This document shows, one piece after another, positions 12,160 through 22,500 of a stretch of DNA of 64,000 nt. Under the pieces are notes generated by a model, which saw only the letters and a list, made by a program, of their open reading frames with translations, did not search any database and was not told the DNA's origin. Origin of the DNA: Cricetomys ansorgei (taxonomy: Eukaryota; Chordata; Mammalia; Rodentia; Nesomyidae); NCBI GenBank assembly GCA_026225945.1, contig JAMJFZ010000107.1, forward strand, positions 63,701,501-63,765,500. The letters run 5' to 3'. Every line of letters starts with the position of its first letter. Position 1 is the first letter of the stretch. Position numbers and translations under genes: made by a program.

Positions 12160-12560
12160 AATAGTTTTGTTCATAATCACTAAGTGTCAGAAGCAATCAA
12201 AATGTTCCTCAATAAGTGAGATGCTAAACACATTGTGACATATTCATACAGAGGAGTATTATCCTTCAGAAAGAAGAAACGACCCGTGAATGCAAGGGTA
12301 AATTTTAAATGCATAGCGTTACGTGAAAGAAGCTAACCTGGGGAAGGTTATATACTGTGTGTCTCAAGTTCAATGGCATTCTGTCATGGGTAAAACTACA
12401 GAGACAGGCTACATAATCAGCGGTTGCCAGGGACTTGGTGCTGGGAAGCATGGGCCGGAGAGCTACTCTGACACCACAGTGATGGAAATGTGTTCTGCTC
12501 TGCATCTGTCAAACGCTGAGGACATTACACTCCAAGAGGGGATGAGAAGGAATAACAACA
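12160..12560 (+). repeat. Ancient L1M-type 3' end
   Basis: Recognisable L1 3' terminal phrases in order: caaaatgttcctcaataagtg, attcatacagaggagtatta, gtgaaagaagctaacctggg, and cagcggttgccagggacttg. Highly diverged, so an old insertion. Confidence 0.65.
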
Positions 12561-13279
12561 TATCATGATTATACATATATAAACTGTCAAGACAGTATTA
12601 AGAAACACGAAGTAATACACCAGCCAAGAAGCATGTAGATACTGAGAGGCTACACAGAGAAAAGAAAAAGCCCATATCTCCGATGCCTAGTTCCCAGATG
12701 AGGTGGAGGAGCTGAAACCACAGCCACAAGACTTGGTCATTTGTTCCCTCTGGGTATACAAACTGAGGGGCCTCTGAGGCAAGCGGTAACCTGCCCAGCC
12801 TGTGAAGCTTTCTGGGGTCAGCAGTGGTTCCAGGTATGGAAAGACATGAAGCTTGTGCCTCTGCCCTTGACTGGCACAGATCTCAGCCCACACACAGTCT
12901 TATGTTAAGCAGTGGGGATTACTAGAGCCAGCTAATCTTCACCCCTCCCTGAGCTGGAAAATTCTATGACTAGTGGTCCATGGAAAATGATTAAGAGATT
13001 GCACTCATGAATCTGGGGTAGAGAAGAAATGATGTTTAAGCATATGAGGCTTCTAGAACTCAAATAGTCACGGCCAGGAATATAGAACAAAGAAAGAATA
13101 CTGAAGGTTGTGATAGTTACAAAGGCAGATAACAGAATAAATAACAGCAGGGACAGTAACAGATGGGAGAGCAGAAAAATGATTTAGTTCAAGCCCCAAA
13201 ATAACAGAACTGCCCGCAAAGACTGTGATATCCTGCAAGGTTAAACTGTAAAAGTCAAAGGAGCTATGAAGACCGTTCA

Positions 13280-14060
13280 TGATAAACATTCACCAAGCCA
13301 GCACTACAGGAGACACTACAAGGGTACTATACACAGAGAGGAAAGAAACACACAAACACATGAGATCCAGAAAGAACAACTCCCAGTAAAAAAACAGATA
13401 AGAATATATAGAAAAGAACCAGAGAGGATTATAGTAACTCAGTAGTCAGTAGGCCTCTCCTATGGATAAACTAATAAATACTTACCAAATGGAACCCTAC
13501 ATGTAAACAATGTTAACTCCCCAGTTAAAAGAGAAAGACTTATTGAATGGAGTATAAAGAAATATACATCCATTTGCTATGTAAAAAACAAATGTGACAA
13601 AGAAGATTTTAGACAAAATTAGAAGGGATAAGGAAAACCACTGTATATTAATAACTGGAACAGTCTGCATACATAACCTAGAAGATAAAATGATTGTAAA
13701 CATATATGCATAGAACCTTAATTCACCCTATGTCGTAAGATGAACACATTGAGATTTAAAGGGAAGATATGTCCAACACAATAGCAGCAGATGACTTCAG
13801 TGCTGACCTTTGACCAATAGATGGACCATCCAGGCAAGAAAATTAAAAATAGAAACTGCAAGATTAAATTGTGCTGTGGATCAAATCATGGGCAGACTGT
13901 CCCATCCAACAGCTTTCAGAACATAGTCTTCTCAGCAGCCCAAGGGATCTTTTCCTGAAATAGATTGTATTTAGGCCATAGAACAAGTCTTCGCAAATAC
14001 AAAAATTCAAAGTAATTTCCTGTGTCTTATCAATTGAAATACAACTTAAAACGGTATAGC
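13280..14060 (+). repeat. Ancient L1 ORF2 fragment
   Basis: Decayed coding DNA of the L1 endonuclease region: gcagcagatgacttcagtgc, tggaccatccaggcaagaaa, catccaacagctttcagaac and ggccatagaacaagtcttcg occur in the order found in L1 ORF2. Several stops and indels; not functional. Confidence 0.65.
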
Positions 14061-14190
14061 AAAAAACAAACAAAAAAACTACAGAAACTGTAGAAACGTG
14101 ACTATTGAGCAATTTATTCTAAACTTGTATACATTTGATTACTTTTTCTTTTGTGTTGTACTAGCTATAACATTTGTTTGTGTATGTTTT

Positions 14191-14193
<3 letters not shown>

Positions 14194-14233
<40 letters not shown>
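14194..14233 (+). repeat. (CA)20 microsatellite
   Basis: Forty uninterrupted bases of CA. It gives poly-His/Thr or poly-Cys/Val readings in other frames, which are not genes. Confidence 0.97.
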
Positions 14234-14236
<3 letters not shown>

Positions 14237-15274
14237 TGGAGCATGTTGGCATCTTGGCAAACATACAATTAAAAACATCATTTCTCCAACCCATTCTCCA
14301 AGCTCTTCCACAGTGGCAGTAGATAAAGACAGATGCCATGTCCACTAAACAATGAGCCAGAATATTGTGTTTCTAGGACTCATCTGTTACACAGCCAAGC
14401 GGATCCAACCCATTACCTACATGAGTTCAAGACTGTTCACTGTGACGCTTCTTAATGATACCCACGTATCTATTGCCAAAAGCACATCATGCAGCCTCCG
14501 CCTGACACACATTTGCTGCAAATAGCACTGTTGCCTGACAATCCTGAGTGCAGTTGGTGTGAAAGCACACTATGGAGGCAAGGCTGGGACGTGTCTGCCT
14601 CATCTTTCCTCAGGGGTCTCCCTTCAGCAATCCTGAGGCCTTTTGGACCTCATCCCATCTCCCCAACCTATTCACAAGTGTGAACTTGAGCCATGGATTT
14701 AAAACAAAGGCTCAGTGTTGCTCTCTCCCTCTTATCCTTTGTCCTCCATGAAAGGTACCTTAGAAATCAGTTCTCGTCTAGTTCTTGTCCCTTGCTGTCC
14801 CCAACCATGTGATTTGACGATCTCTAGTTGTCTGCTCTGTGACTGAATAAGCAGAAGAGATATGAACAGTTACTCTGTAGGACATACCACTGCTGCATTC
14901 AGCTGAGGTGGATGATCTGTGATTCAGAATGAGGAGAGTTCCTAAGGATGTCAACTTCCAAGGCCAGGCATCTGTACTTTCTCAAAAACACTCCATTAGT
15001 TTTTCTTAAGGTAAAATCATCTGGAATGTTGTCCAAGGGTGAAAGGCAGGCACCTAAGTGTTGCATGTCTTGCCTGTGGGTAGGAGTCGGAGTCAAATCC
15101 CAGTGCCTTTGTTGTCTGGAAATACAAAGACTATTTCAGTGAATCCTCCCTTTTGACCACTCTTGATCAGCACACTGTGACCACTTGGGACAACCCCAAA
15201 TCATGGGCTTACTGTCACCAACTGCTATCCGTATCTCACCTGCTTTCTGTCCCAAAACTGCACCGAGAACTCCA

Positions 15275-15671
15275 GAAAGGGAGTATATTTGGTTGTGAGG
15301 GAAGACGGGGAGGAACTGAGAGGAGTAGAGAAAGGGGAAACCATCAAAGTCTATTTTCAATAAAAAAGGGAAAAAAGAAAAGAAGAAGAAAACAGAGAGT
15401 GAGAAATTGAAGGCTGTTTTCAGGTCTAAAATATTATAGTTGTTTCATTAGAATTGGTTGCTTAAACAGACTTATTTAAATTTATGATGATGTGGGGATT
15501 TTAGTCCCTCAAAGGAGTTTATTGTTCCTTAGAATTCTTGTAAGAGGGTTTCCTCTGTCCCTTTATGAATCATTTGAACAGAGCTTTTAGGAGGGTGAAA
15601 TCATTGCAGATCAAACTGATAGCAGAATCGGTGGCTCATTCTGTGACTCTTCACACAAATGAAAACTGCCG
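15275..15671 (+). repeat. Copy A of a 0.4-kb directly repeated segment
   Basis: Near-identical to 19053-19467, in the same orientation. Shared stretches include gcttaaacagacttatttaa (gcttatacag in copy B) and tttagtccctcaaaggagtt. Copy A has an extra attgcag next to the shared gatcaaactg end. Confidence 0.85.
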
Positions 15672-15684
15672 TTTGCTGCTCTGC

Positions 15685-15800
15685 TCCCCACTATGGTGGA
15701 CTCTTCTCCATCTGTAACCATAAACTGAGAAACTCTTTCTTCTTAAGTTGCCTTTGGTCATGGTATTTTGCCACAACAACAGAAGTGTCACTAATACAGA
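15685..15800 (+). repeat. 3' end of a dispersed rodent repeat
   Basis: The text from tatggtggactcttctccat to agaagtgtcactaatacaga matches the end of a common murid dispersed repeat (ending in ...ttgctttggtcatggtgttt... copies). I do not name the family. Confidence 0.5.
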
Positions 15801-17619
15801 ATCATTGAACAAATCTAGCTGTGCAGAGAGCAAACCAGCAGTGTAAGAATCTCTATGATCTTCTCTTCCCTGACACCCAGGAGATTTCCCAAGCTGGCTG
15901 TCTGGCCTGCCTTCCTTTATTTTCTTTTAAGTTGTCTGAAGAGATGCAAAGGGATCAATCCTTAGAAGGTGAAAATTCAGCTCAGTTCTCCCTGTGTCAT
16001 TTCCCACTGATATTTCTCTGAAATCCTACTATAAACACATCTCGGGTTTTTTAAAAATATAAAAGCAATTTATTCACCCAGAAACCAAGTCCTCCTCAAG
16101 GTATGACCACACAGCAAAGAGTGTCAAAGTTCAAATTCCATGGGCAGGCCTCCTTCCAGGGACAGGACAGCTTGAAGGGCTGTTGCTCTGGACGTACATG
16201 GATGCTGGAGGCTGGGCCAGACAGGCCTGTGTATCTCGTTCAGACATGCACTCTAAGGGACACTGACTGGGAGCAGAGCGGCAGATAACATCAGATGCAG
16301 GTGAATGTGGTGTGCTGGGAAAATGTGGCTTCGCTTACTGTGAGCTCCCTCACACTCCCTCAAGACTCAGCGTTAAGGTACAGGCGTGCACTGGATTTAT
16401 TTGTTGCTTGCTATATATGCTGCATGGTCCCCTTTGCACATTGTGAACTTAGCTTATAAACCACACAACTAGGTTTTCGTGTAAGCTTCTGTGCTTACAC
16501 TGCTGAATAACTATCAGGTCCTTTACATTCCTTCTCTGAGCCTTCATTCTCACTTTTGAGAAAGGCCTGCAGAAGCTAGCTATAACATATAATGTAGTGT
16601 CCTGGAGCCCATGCTCCCCATCTAGTCTGTCCTCTGTCCATCATCCTTCAAAGCTACATTGCTTTCTCTGATGTCACAGAGTTTCTTGGTCACCTCCCTC
16701 TCCGGACAGTAAGGTGACTTGTGTCCGTACAGAGCCAGTACCGTCTCCTCATCACCGCTTACCACCCGATTATCTTCACTGCCCTCTACTCTGACACCGC
16801 CCACTGCTTCGTGAGAATCATGTCCTCTTCCAGGCCCTCCCAACATGTTCCTCTTCCAAGCTTCAAAGCACACGATCCAAACTTCGCCTTGACAGAGAAT
16901 CCTGCAATCTATGCATGGGGAATAAGAAGTTTTTTCTTTCCCATAACAAAATAGATCATACAACCCTAGTATGAAGGTAAACAGCCCATCTGAGTCAGCC
17001 CTCCCTGCTGCTTGCTCTTTGTGCAAATTGGGTAGCGGGGATGAGAGTATAATTTAATCACCAACCAGGGCTCAAATGATCCTGATCATCTCCTAAGTCC
17101 CCTTTACAGAGTTGGTTTCTTAGAAGCCGAATTAGATCCCCTAAGTCCAACCTATACATTAATTCAGTGGCTTCTCACTATCAGTACTACAAAGGGTTAC
17201 AGTCACACCACTCTGGTTTTAGCAGTAAAGGAACATTGGCACCAGGTATGTTATTCCACAGTTGACAGGAAACAGTGATTTGTACTCAATGCCTTTTACA
17301 CACAACCAGAACCTCAATAGCCTCACCACCTGTATATCTTTTCTGAAAGATAAAAGCAACTCTTCAGCAAGCAATTCTCAGCAGATCAGTGAAAGTCAGC
17401 ATAAAGAAGAATTCAGCCTGTATGCCTTTCAGTTTAAAATTTATACATTTGAGGGGGTGGAGGGAGATTGGAAGAGGGAGAGGAGAAAATGGTGAGGCGG
17501 GTTGCAGATTGGCTGAGGAAATACAGGTGATCAGATCCCTCACACAGGTCCTTCCTAGAAAACACCAGTGTGCAGAGGGCAAGATTTCTACCACTGGCTG
17601 TTTGGCTCTCTTGCCCTCT

Positions 17620-17940
17620 GTGACAGTTTTAATGTGATCTGTCCCCCGCAGGCTGGTGTTTTCATGTGCTCCTGTGTTTGGATGTTGGATGAGAGGTGAG
17701 CTGAGCTGGAGGAAGTGCTTACTCAGCGTGGGCCCTTGGGTTTGTTCTGTTTCTTGGTCTTTTGGGATGCTAGGACTCCTAGCCCCGTGCGTCCTCTGCC
17801 TTAAGTTTTGACACATCTTGCCCACCATGCTGGAATGCAGCCTCTCAAACTGTGAGCCAAAATAAGCCTCTCCTCTCTCAAGCTTTTTCTTGGCAGGTGT
17901 TTGGTTACAACCACAGAAAAGCCACAGATATGCCACCCGT
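17620..17940 (+). repeat. Dispersed rodent repeat, diverged
   Basis: Ends in gtgagccaaaataagcctct and a ttgg...caaccacagaaaa tail, related to the 15.7-kb repeat end. A long stop-free stretch on its minus strand (17364-17936) is attributed to this repeat, not to a gene. Confidence 0.45.
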
Positions 17941-18393
17941 CATTAAATACTGAAAGCTACAAATACGAATATTATCATCACTTGGGCTCTGAAGCGATGG
18001 GTGAAACTCAGATGAGTGAACCAATGCGGGTTTCTTACTCTTCGGTTTTGATCTCAAGGTGCTAACAAAGCCACAAGGACTTCGGGGGCTTCATTTGGAT
18101 GACACATCTCTAGGGGAAAAAAAAAAAAACAAAAATCAAGTGAGGTTCTGGGTCTTTCCAAAGGTATATGGATGCAGAATTCTAAGCATGGGGAGGGAGT
18201 TGCATCTTGACCAAGTCAAAGGGACATGTATTAACTACTGAGATTAACATGTTTACCTGTTACAGGAATTACTTGAAAAGAGCCAAACCCACAGAGAGGA
18301 ATGGTGCCGTTCCTGGAAAAACTCCATTCACCCCTTTGTGACCCCCAAATCCCTACTCTTTAAATATTAATGTACAAATTGTATATATTTTTG

Positions 18394-18407
18394 TCAGTAG
18401 AGGGCAC
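18394..18407 (+). promoter_or_regulatory. CTCF-like motif
   Basis: TCAGTAGAGGGCAC fits 13 of 14 positions of the usual CTCF core (CCASYAGRKGGCRS). Single motif match, no other support. Confidence 0.3.
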
Positions 18408-19052
18408 TAATTGGAACCACATGTAATGTGTTGTGTGCCACTTAGGGCGATTAGTACCATCAGTGTTCATTTTTCTTGAAGGGGGCGGAGAACCTTAGAA
18501 CATTGCTCTCCTAGTTCTTCACAACACATATAATCGAGTTCTGTAAGCCATAGTTACCGTACCCAGCTATCGAACCTCACGGCTCATTCCACGCTGCTAG
18601 CCGATGATTGGGTGCCCATTAGTCTACCTCTCTCTGTCGGCCTCCACTTCCCAGCCTCCCCTAGCCACATCTACCCTACTTACATAAAGTCCTACACTTT
18701 TCTGAATGAATTTCCCTCCTTTCTCTTCAGCCTTACCTAGGAAGTCCATATCTGGGTGTGTACTCAACACAGCCGGGTCCAGTTTCCAGTGTGTAGTTCA
18801 CAAACAGGGGCACGTCTGCCCCATTGCCCTGTTAACTCTTCCTAAAACAGTGGGTGAGAAGCAATGTATTATGGTTTACAGTTTAGTGTTTTTATAGGAT
18901 TCCTGAGTGTGCGAAGGCATGGGTCTCTGCTTTTTTGTGCCTTCTCTTGGAATCTTTCCCTTCTATTTGTTTTGTCCAATTTTTTTCCAATTATCTTATA
19001 TTTATTTTGTTATTATCCCTTAGAAGCCTGCTTGTTTTTTTAATGAGAGGCT

Positions 19053-19467
19053 GAAAGGGAGTATATTTGGGTGTGAGGGGGGACGGGAAGGAACTGAGCG
19101 GAGTAGAGAGAAGGGAAACGATCATCACAACACATTGTTGAGAAGAAAAAAAAGTCTATTTTCAATAAAAAAGGGAAAAAAAGAAAAGAAGAAGGAAACA
19201 GAGAGTGAGGAATTGAAGGCTGTTTTCAGGTCTAAAATATTCTAGTTGTTTCGTTAGAATTGGTTGCTTATACAGACTTATTTAAATTTATGACAATGTG
19301 GGGATTTTAGTCCCTCAAAGGAGTTTATTATTCCTTAGAATTCTTGTAAGAGGGTTCCCTCTGTCCCTTTATGAATCATTTGAACAGAGATTTTAGGAGG
19401 GTGAAATCAAACTGTTAATGGAATCTGTGGCTCATTCTGTGACTCCTCGCAGGAATGAAAGCTGCCG
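19053..19467 (+). repeat. Copy B of the 0.4-kb repeated segment
   Basis: Second copy, 3.8 kb downstream of copy A. It carries an extra ~30 bases (catcacaacacattgttgag region) absent from A, and lacks the repeat tail that follows A. It lies 0.5 kb upstream of the provirus. Confidence 0.85.
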
Positions 19468-19962
19468 GAAAACAAAACTCCTATTGATACTGTTTGTCCA
19501 CAAGCACACTGATCTTCGTCTAATTCTGCAAGCCAACTCGTTTACTGCTGTCCTATGAATTTTCCTCTGAGTTCCCTTTTCCAAAGAGGCTTTTGCTGTC
19601 TGTGTTTTGTCTTCCCCAAATGCCAAGTTTTTTGTCCCACAGAGTTCGGTGTGCCTTTATGTATGTGCTCTTCACAGCGTTCGTGGTTCTGCCAGCACAT
19701 TACAAATTCCAAAGCTAGGGAAACTCAATTCACTCATCTGTGAGCCTCTAACAGGGTTCCTTTATAAAGGTCAAGCTTGACTCTACAGAAGCTGCTGAGA
19801 CCACACCGGGGTACTCTAAATTTTTCCCTTCCCGCATCCACATTTCCAGGATTCGCTGAGATCCCACCTGGGAGACAACAAAAAGATGACAATACTGAAG
19901 ATCTGCTCACCTTCGTGGGTCCATGTTGTAATCGGGGCCAAGGATATGCGACGTATAATGTC

Positions 19963-19968
19963 CTCTTT
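19963..19968 (+). repeat. Target-site duplication, left copy (CTCTTT)
   Basis: Six bases directly before the 5' LTR, repeated exactly after the 3' LTR (27230-27235). Six bases is the usual length for betaretroviral and IAP-like integrases. Confidence 0.93.
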
Positions 19969-20321
19969 TGTTGGGAGCCGATATTATTCGCCATTAGAAG
20001 ATGGCGCCGGCTTCCTGCTTCCTGGTTCTTCACGGGAGCGTTGTTTGCTTTTGCGCATGCACTGGCTGTGTAATCTGCTCAAGGTAACCACATGCTAATT
20101 GGGATCGTAAAAGCTGCCGATTGAAGACAGTATACTAATTAGGTTCTGCAAGAGCACCAATTGGCAGGGAAAAACATTCCCCAGAGCTCTATATTAGCCG
20201 GGGGTTTTCTAGGCTCGGGGTCCCTTCTCCATCTGTTGTCTAAAAGAGCTGTTCAATAAACTGTTGTCAGAAGAATTCTGTTTTGCCGCGTCTCCTTTAT
20301 CGGCGAAGGTAGCGCGCGACA
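19969..20321 (+). repeat. 5' LTR (353 bp)
   Basis: Begins TGTTGGGAGC and ends GCGCGCGACA (TG...CA). Contains a weak TATA (tctatattag, ~20189-20198) and a poly(A) signal AATAAA at 20255-20260, which mark U3 and R. No difference from the 3' LTR was found when read in parallel. Confidence 0.95.
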
Positions 20322-20324
20322 AAT

Positions 20325-20342
20325 TGGTGCCGAAACCCGGGA
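20325..20342 (+). other. Primer binding site, tRNA-Phe
   Basis: TGGTGCCGAAACCCGGGA, starting three bases after the LTR, is an exact complement of the 3' end of tRNA-Phe, the primer used by IAP-type elements. Confidence 0.9.
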
Positions 20343-20440
20343 AGCTGCCGACTCCTGGGCAGAGGAACTATACGAGGGACCCCGACTGCTCGTCGGAGAG
20401 GAATTCAGAACTGATGGCGCGTGGAGCCTAGGCGCTCTTC

Positions 20441-20452
20441 TGCAAGGTATGA
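20441..20452 (+). promoter_or_regulatory. Candidate major splice donor in the leader
   Basis: tgcaag|gtatga fits the donor consensus (junction after 20446) and lies upstream of gag, as expected for the donor that makes env mRNA. Confidence 0.5.
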
Positions 20453-20574
20453 TCTATCTTGCTCTCGTGGTGTTCGTGCTTGTTGCTTTCTTTTTTGTAT
20501 TGGTGTGCTGTCTGTGTCTCAACTGTGGGAAAAGTGGTAAAAAGTGCACGTATCCTTTCTGTATCACCACATAA
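20449..20574 (+). CDS. Small leader reading frame: membrane-like, Cys-rich, 41 residues
   Basis: An ATG two bases inside the candidate splice donor opens 41 codons ending at TAA (20572-20574), upstream of gag. Residues 2-24 are almost all hydrophobic (Val, Leu, Phe, Ala), followed by a short basic tail; cysteines are at 20, 21, 23, 26, 33 and 38. The reading would suit a small single-span membrane protein. I recognise no family. The DNA is T-rich, which favours hydrophobic codons by chance, and expression would need unspliced RNA. Presence of the frame is seen; a function is not. Confidence 0.3.
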   Translation: MIYLALVVFVLVAFFFVLVCCLCLNCGKSGKKCTYPFCITT

Positions 20575-20636
20575 TTCGCTGTCAGTCTCAGGTAAATAAC
20601 TGAGCAAGCACTCCCGCTCCTGTAGATAAAGGAAGC

Positions 20637-22214
20637 ATGGGAAATCAACAGATAAAGCCGATTCTGGATGCAATGCAGGCGTTGCTTAAGCAGAGAGGCT
20701 TGAAGATACCAGAAAGGGTGCTGAGAAATTTTTTAAAAGAAATAGATCGCGTAGCACCGTGGTTTGTTGGTACAGGGTCCCTAACTAAGGGCTCCTGGGA
20801 CAAACTTGGAATAGATCTAGCTAACGAAAAGGAGAAATCTAGGTGGAGACCGGGGACATGGCCTGTCTTTAAATTAATTAGGGCCTGTCTAGAAGATGAG
20901 AAATGTAAAGAACAAGTAAAGGAAGGACAACGAGCATTAGCCGACCATCAAGATAGTCTATCAGAAGCAGAGGAGAGGAGAGGCATAAATACAAAAAAGA
21001 AGCCTCTAATTAAGACTCTAGTGAGTAAAGAAAAGAAAGAAAACCCAAAAGAAAAGGGAAAAAGTTTATACCCAGTGTTAAAAGAGTTTCAAAAACTCAA
21101 GGTTAGTTTCTCTTCCTCAGAGGAGACGTCCTCGGAGGGAGAAAAACAAGATGACTCATTTAGCTCAAAACAAAAACAGAAAGAGCTAGACCCTGAGGAG
21201 CAGGTCGAACTGGAGGAGGAAGCTACAAGATATGAGCCTGATCCTCCTTATGCGCCTGGATTTAACCCTTCCGCTCCCCCTTTAGAGGAGGAAGTGGTAG
21301 TAGTCCGGCGAAAGACTAAAACTGCACCAGAAAAGAAAAAGGTATCTAGCTCTATGATCCCAGAAAAGGAAAGAAAGAAGATTAGGGCAGCTTTTCCAGT
21401 GTGGGAGGATAATCAAGAGAGACGGTATTCTCCTTTGGATATTAAGCAGTTAAAGGCCCTAGCAGAGTCAGTACAAACATACGGCATTAATGCCTCTTTT
21501 ACTCAGGCGCTAGTGGAACGCTTAACGTCCATGGCCCTGACTCCTGAGGATTGGTATAACACTGTTAAAGCATGTCTCACTATGGGACAATATTTAGACT
21601 GGAAATCCATTTTCCAGGATCTTTGTATGAGTCAGGCTAGAAAAAATGCAGCAGATCAGCATCCTCAATGGAATTTTGATATGCTTACAGGACAAGGTCA
21701 ATGGGCTGCAAATCAAACAGTTTATCCGCCTCAAGTATATGAACAGATTAATCATGCTGCAGTTAAGGCATGGAAGAGTTTGCCCAATAAGGGACAAGTA
21801 GCAGGCAATTTAACAAAAATTATTCAGGGACCTAATGAGCCGTTTTCAGACTTCGTTGCTAGAATGATGGAAGCAGCAGGAAGGATTTTTGGAGACCCTG
21901 ATACGGCTATGCCTCTGATAGAACAGCTGATTTTTGAGCAATGTACAAAGGAATGTAGACAGGCAATTACCCCATGGAAAGAAAAAGGATTGAGTGCTTG
22001 GATGAAAGCATGTAGAGAGATAGGGGGACCCTTAACAAACTCAGGATTAGCTGCTGCAATTTTATCTGCACAAAAGGGTAATGCTGTAAAGTGCTACAAG
22101 TGCGGTAAAGCTGGTCATGTCCAGAGACAATGTCGAGGTAATGTCAAAGACTTGGTGGCCTCCGGAATGGCCTGTAAATCAGTCAGAGCAGTCTCTACAG
22201 GGTTTAGGGTATGA
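20637..22214 (+). CDS. gag: Retroviral Gag polyprotein, C-terminally truncated
   Basis: 525 codons. Makes the matrix, capsid and nucleocapsid of the particle. Gly2 after Met (MGNQQ) is a myristoylation signal for membrane targeting. A PPY (residues 203-205) and a PSAP (211-214) late-domain motif sit in the proline-rich linker before capsid. The major homology region lies around residues 397-420 (QGPNEPFSDFVAR). One CCHC zinc finger, CYKCGKAGHVQRQC, spans 486-499. The second finger usual for this group is missing: soon after the first, the frame runs into protease-derived DNA read out of frame and stops at 22212. Matrix and capsid show no stops or shifts. Pol lies in the same frame beyond the stop, not in a -1 relation through pro. 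Confidence 0.9.
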   Translation: MGNQQIKPILDAMQALLKQRGLKIPERVLRNFLKEIDRVAPWFVGTGSLTKGSWDKLGIDLANEKEKSRWRPGTWPVFKLIRACLEDEKCKEQVKEGQRALADHQDSLSEAEERRGINTKKKPLIKTLVSKEKKENPKEKGKSLYPVLKEFQKLKVSFSSSEETSSEGEKQDDSFSSKQKQKELDPEEQVELEEEATRYEPDPPYAPGFNPSAPPLEEEVVVVRRKTKTAPEKKKVSSSMIPEKERKKIRAAFPVWEDNQERRYSPLDIKQLKALAESVQTYGINASFTQALVERLTSMALTPEDWYNTVKACLTMGQYLDWKSIFQDLCMSQARKNAADQHPQWNFDMLTGQGQWAANQTVYPPQVYEQINHAAVKAWKSLPNKGQVAGNLTKIIQGPNEPFSDFVARMMEAAGRIFGDPDTAMPLIEQLIFEQCTKECRQAITPWKEKGLSAWMKACREIGGPLTNSGLAAAILSAQKGNAVKCYKCGKAGHVQRQCRGNVKDLVASGMACKSVRAVSTGFRV

Positions 22215-22500
22215 AGCTGCTCCCAATGTCAGTGCTAAAACACTGCATTGGGAAGATCCAGAAGGAAGAAAAGGCATTGTTATCCCATACGTCCTGCCAC
22301 TTCCTATTAACTTATGGGGAAGAGATGTTCTTAAGCAAATGGACTTTAGACTTACGAATGATTATTCCCCCCAAAGTCAAAACATGATGAAAAAGATGGG
22401 ATGTGTGCCAGGAAGAGGTTTAGGGAAGGCTTTACAGGGGCGTACCAGTCCAATACCTATAAAAAATAAACAAGACAAGACAGGACTGGGTTTTTCCTAG
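22117..22500 (+). pseudogene. pro: Protease remnant (C-terminal part and G-patch-like tail only)
   Basis: Normally the aspartic protease that matures Gag and Pol. The open frame shows only the last part of a class II protease (LPLPINLWGRDVLKQMDF) and a glycine-rich tail (MGCVPGRGLGKALQG, ending TGLGFS). The catalytic Asp-Thr-Gly loop and flap are absent, as is any dUTPase domain. The protease-like text starts near 22150, directly after the nucleocapsid finger, so the gap is a deletion and not divergence. The frame is +1 relative to gag, whereas the family reaches pro by a -1 shift; it keeps the correct -1 relation to pol. Confidence 0.8.
22488..22494 (+). other. pro-pol -1 frameshift site GGGTTTT
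   Basis: In the pro frame the heptamer reads G GGT TTT, the X XXY YYZ pattern, six bases... just ahead of the pro stop TAG (22498-22500). Slipping back one base enters the pol frame. No RNA structure was tested. Confidence 0.7.

Noticed and set aside
16622..17026. 134-codon open frame on the minus strand
   Set aside because: No motif, splice context or relative recognised; likely chance in moderately GC-rich DNA.
17364..17936. 190-codon open frame on the minus strand
   Set aside because: Overlaps a dispersed repeat in reverse, low-complexity content and no family resemblance.
21594..21797. Frames antisense to gag, pol and env (several of 60-96 codons)
   Set aside because: Shadow frames of the proviral genes; no independent start context or motif.
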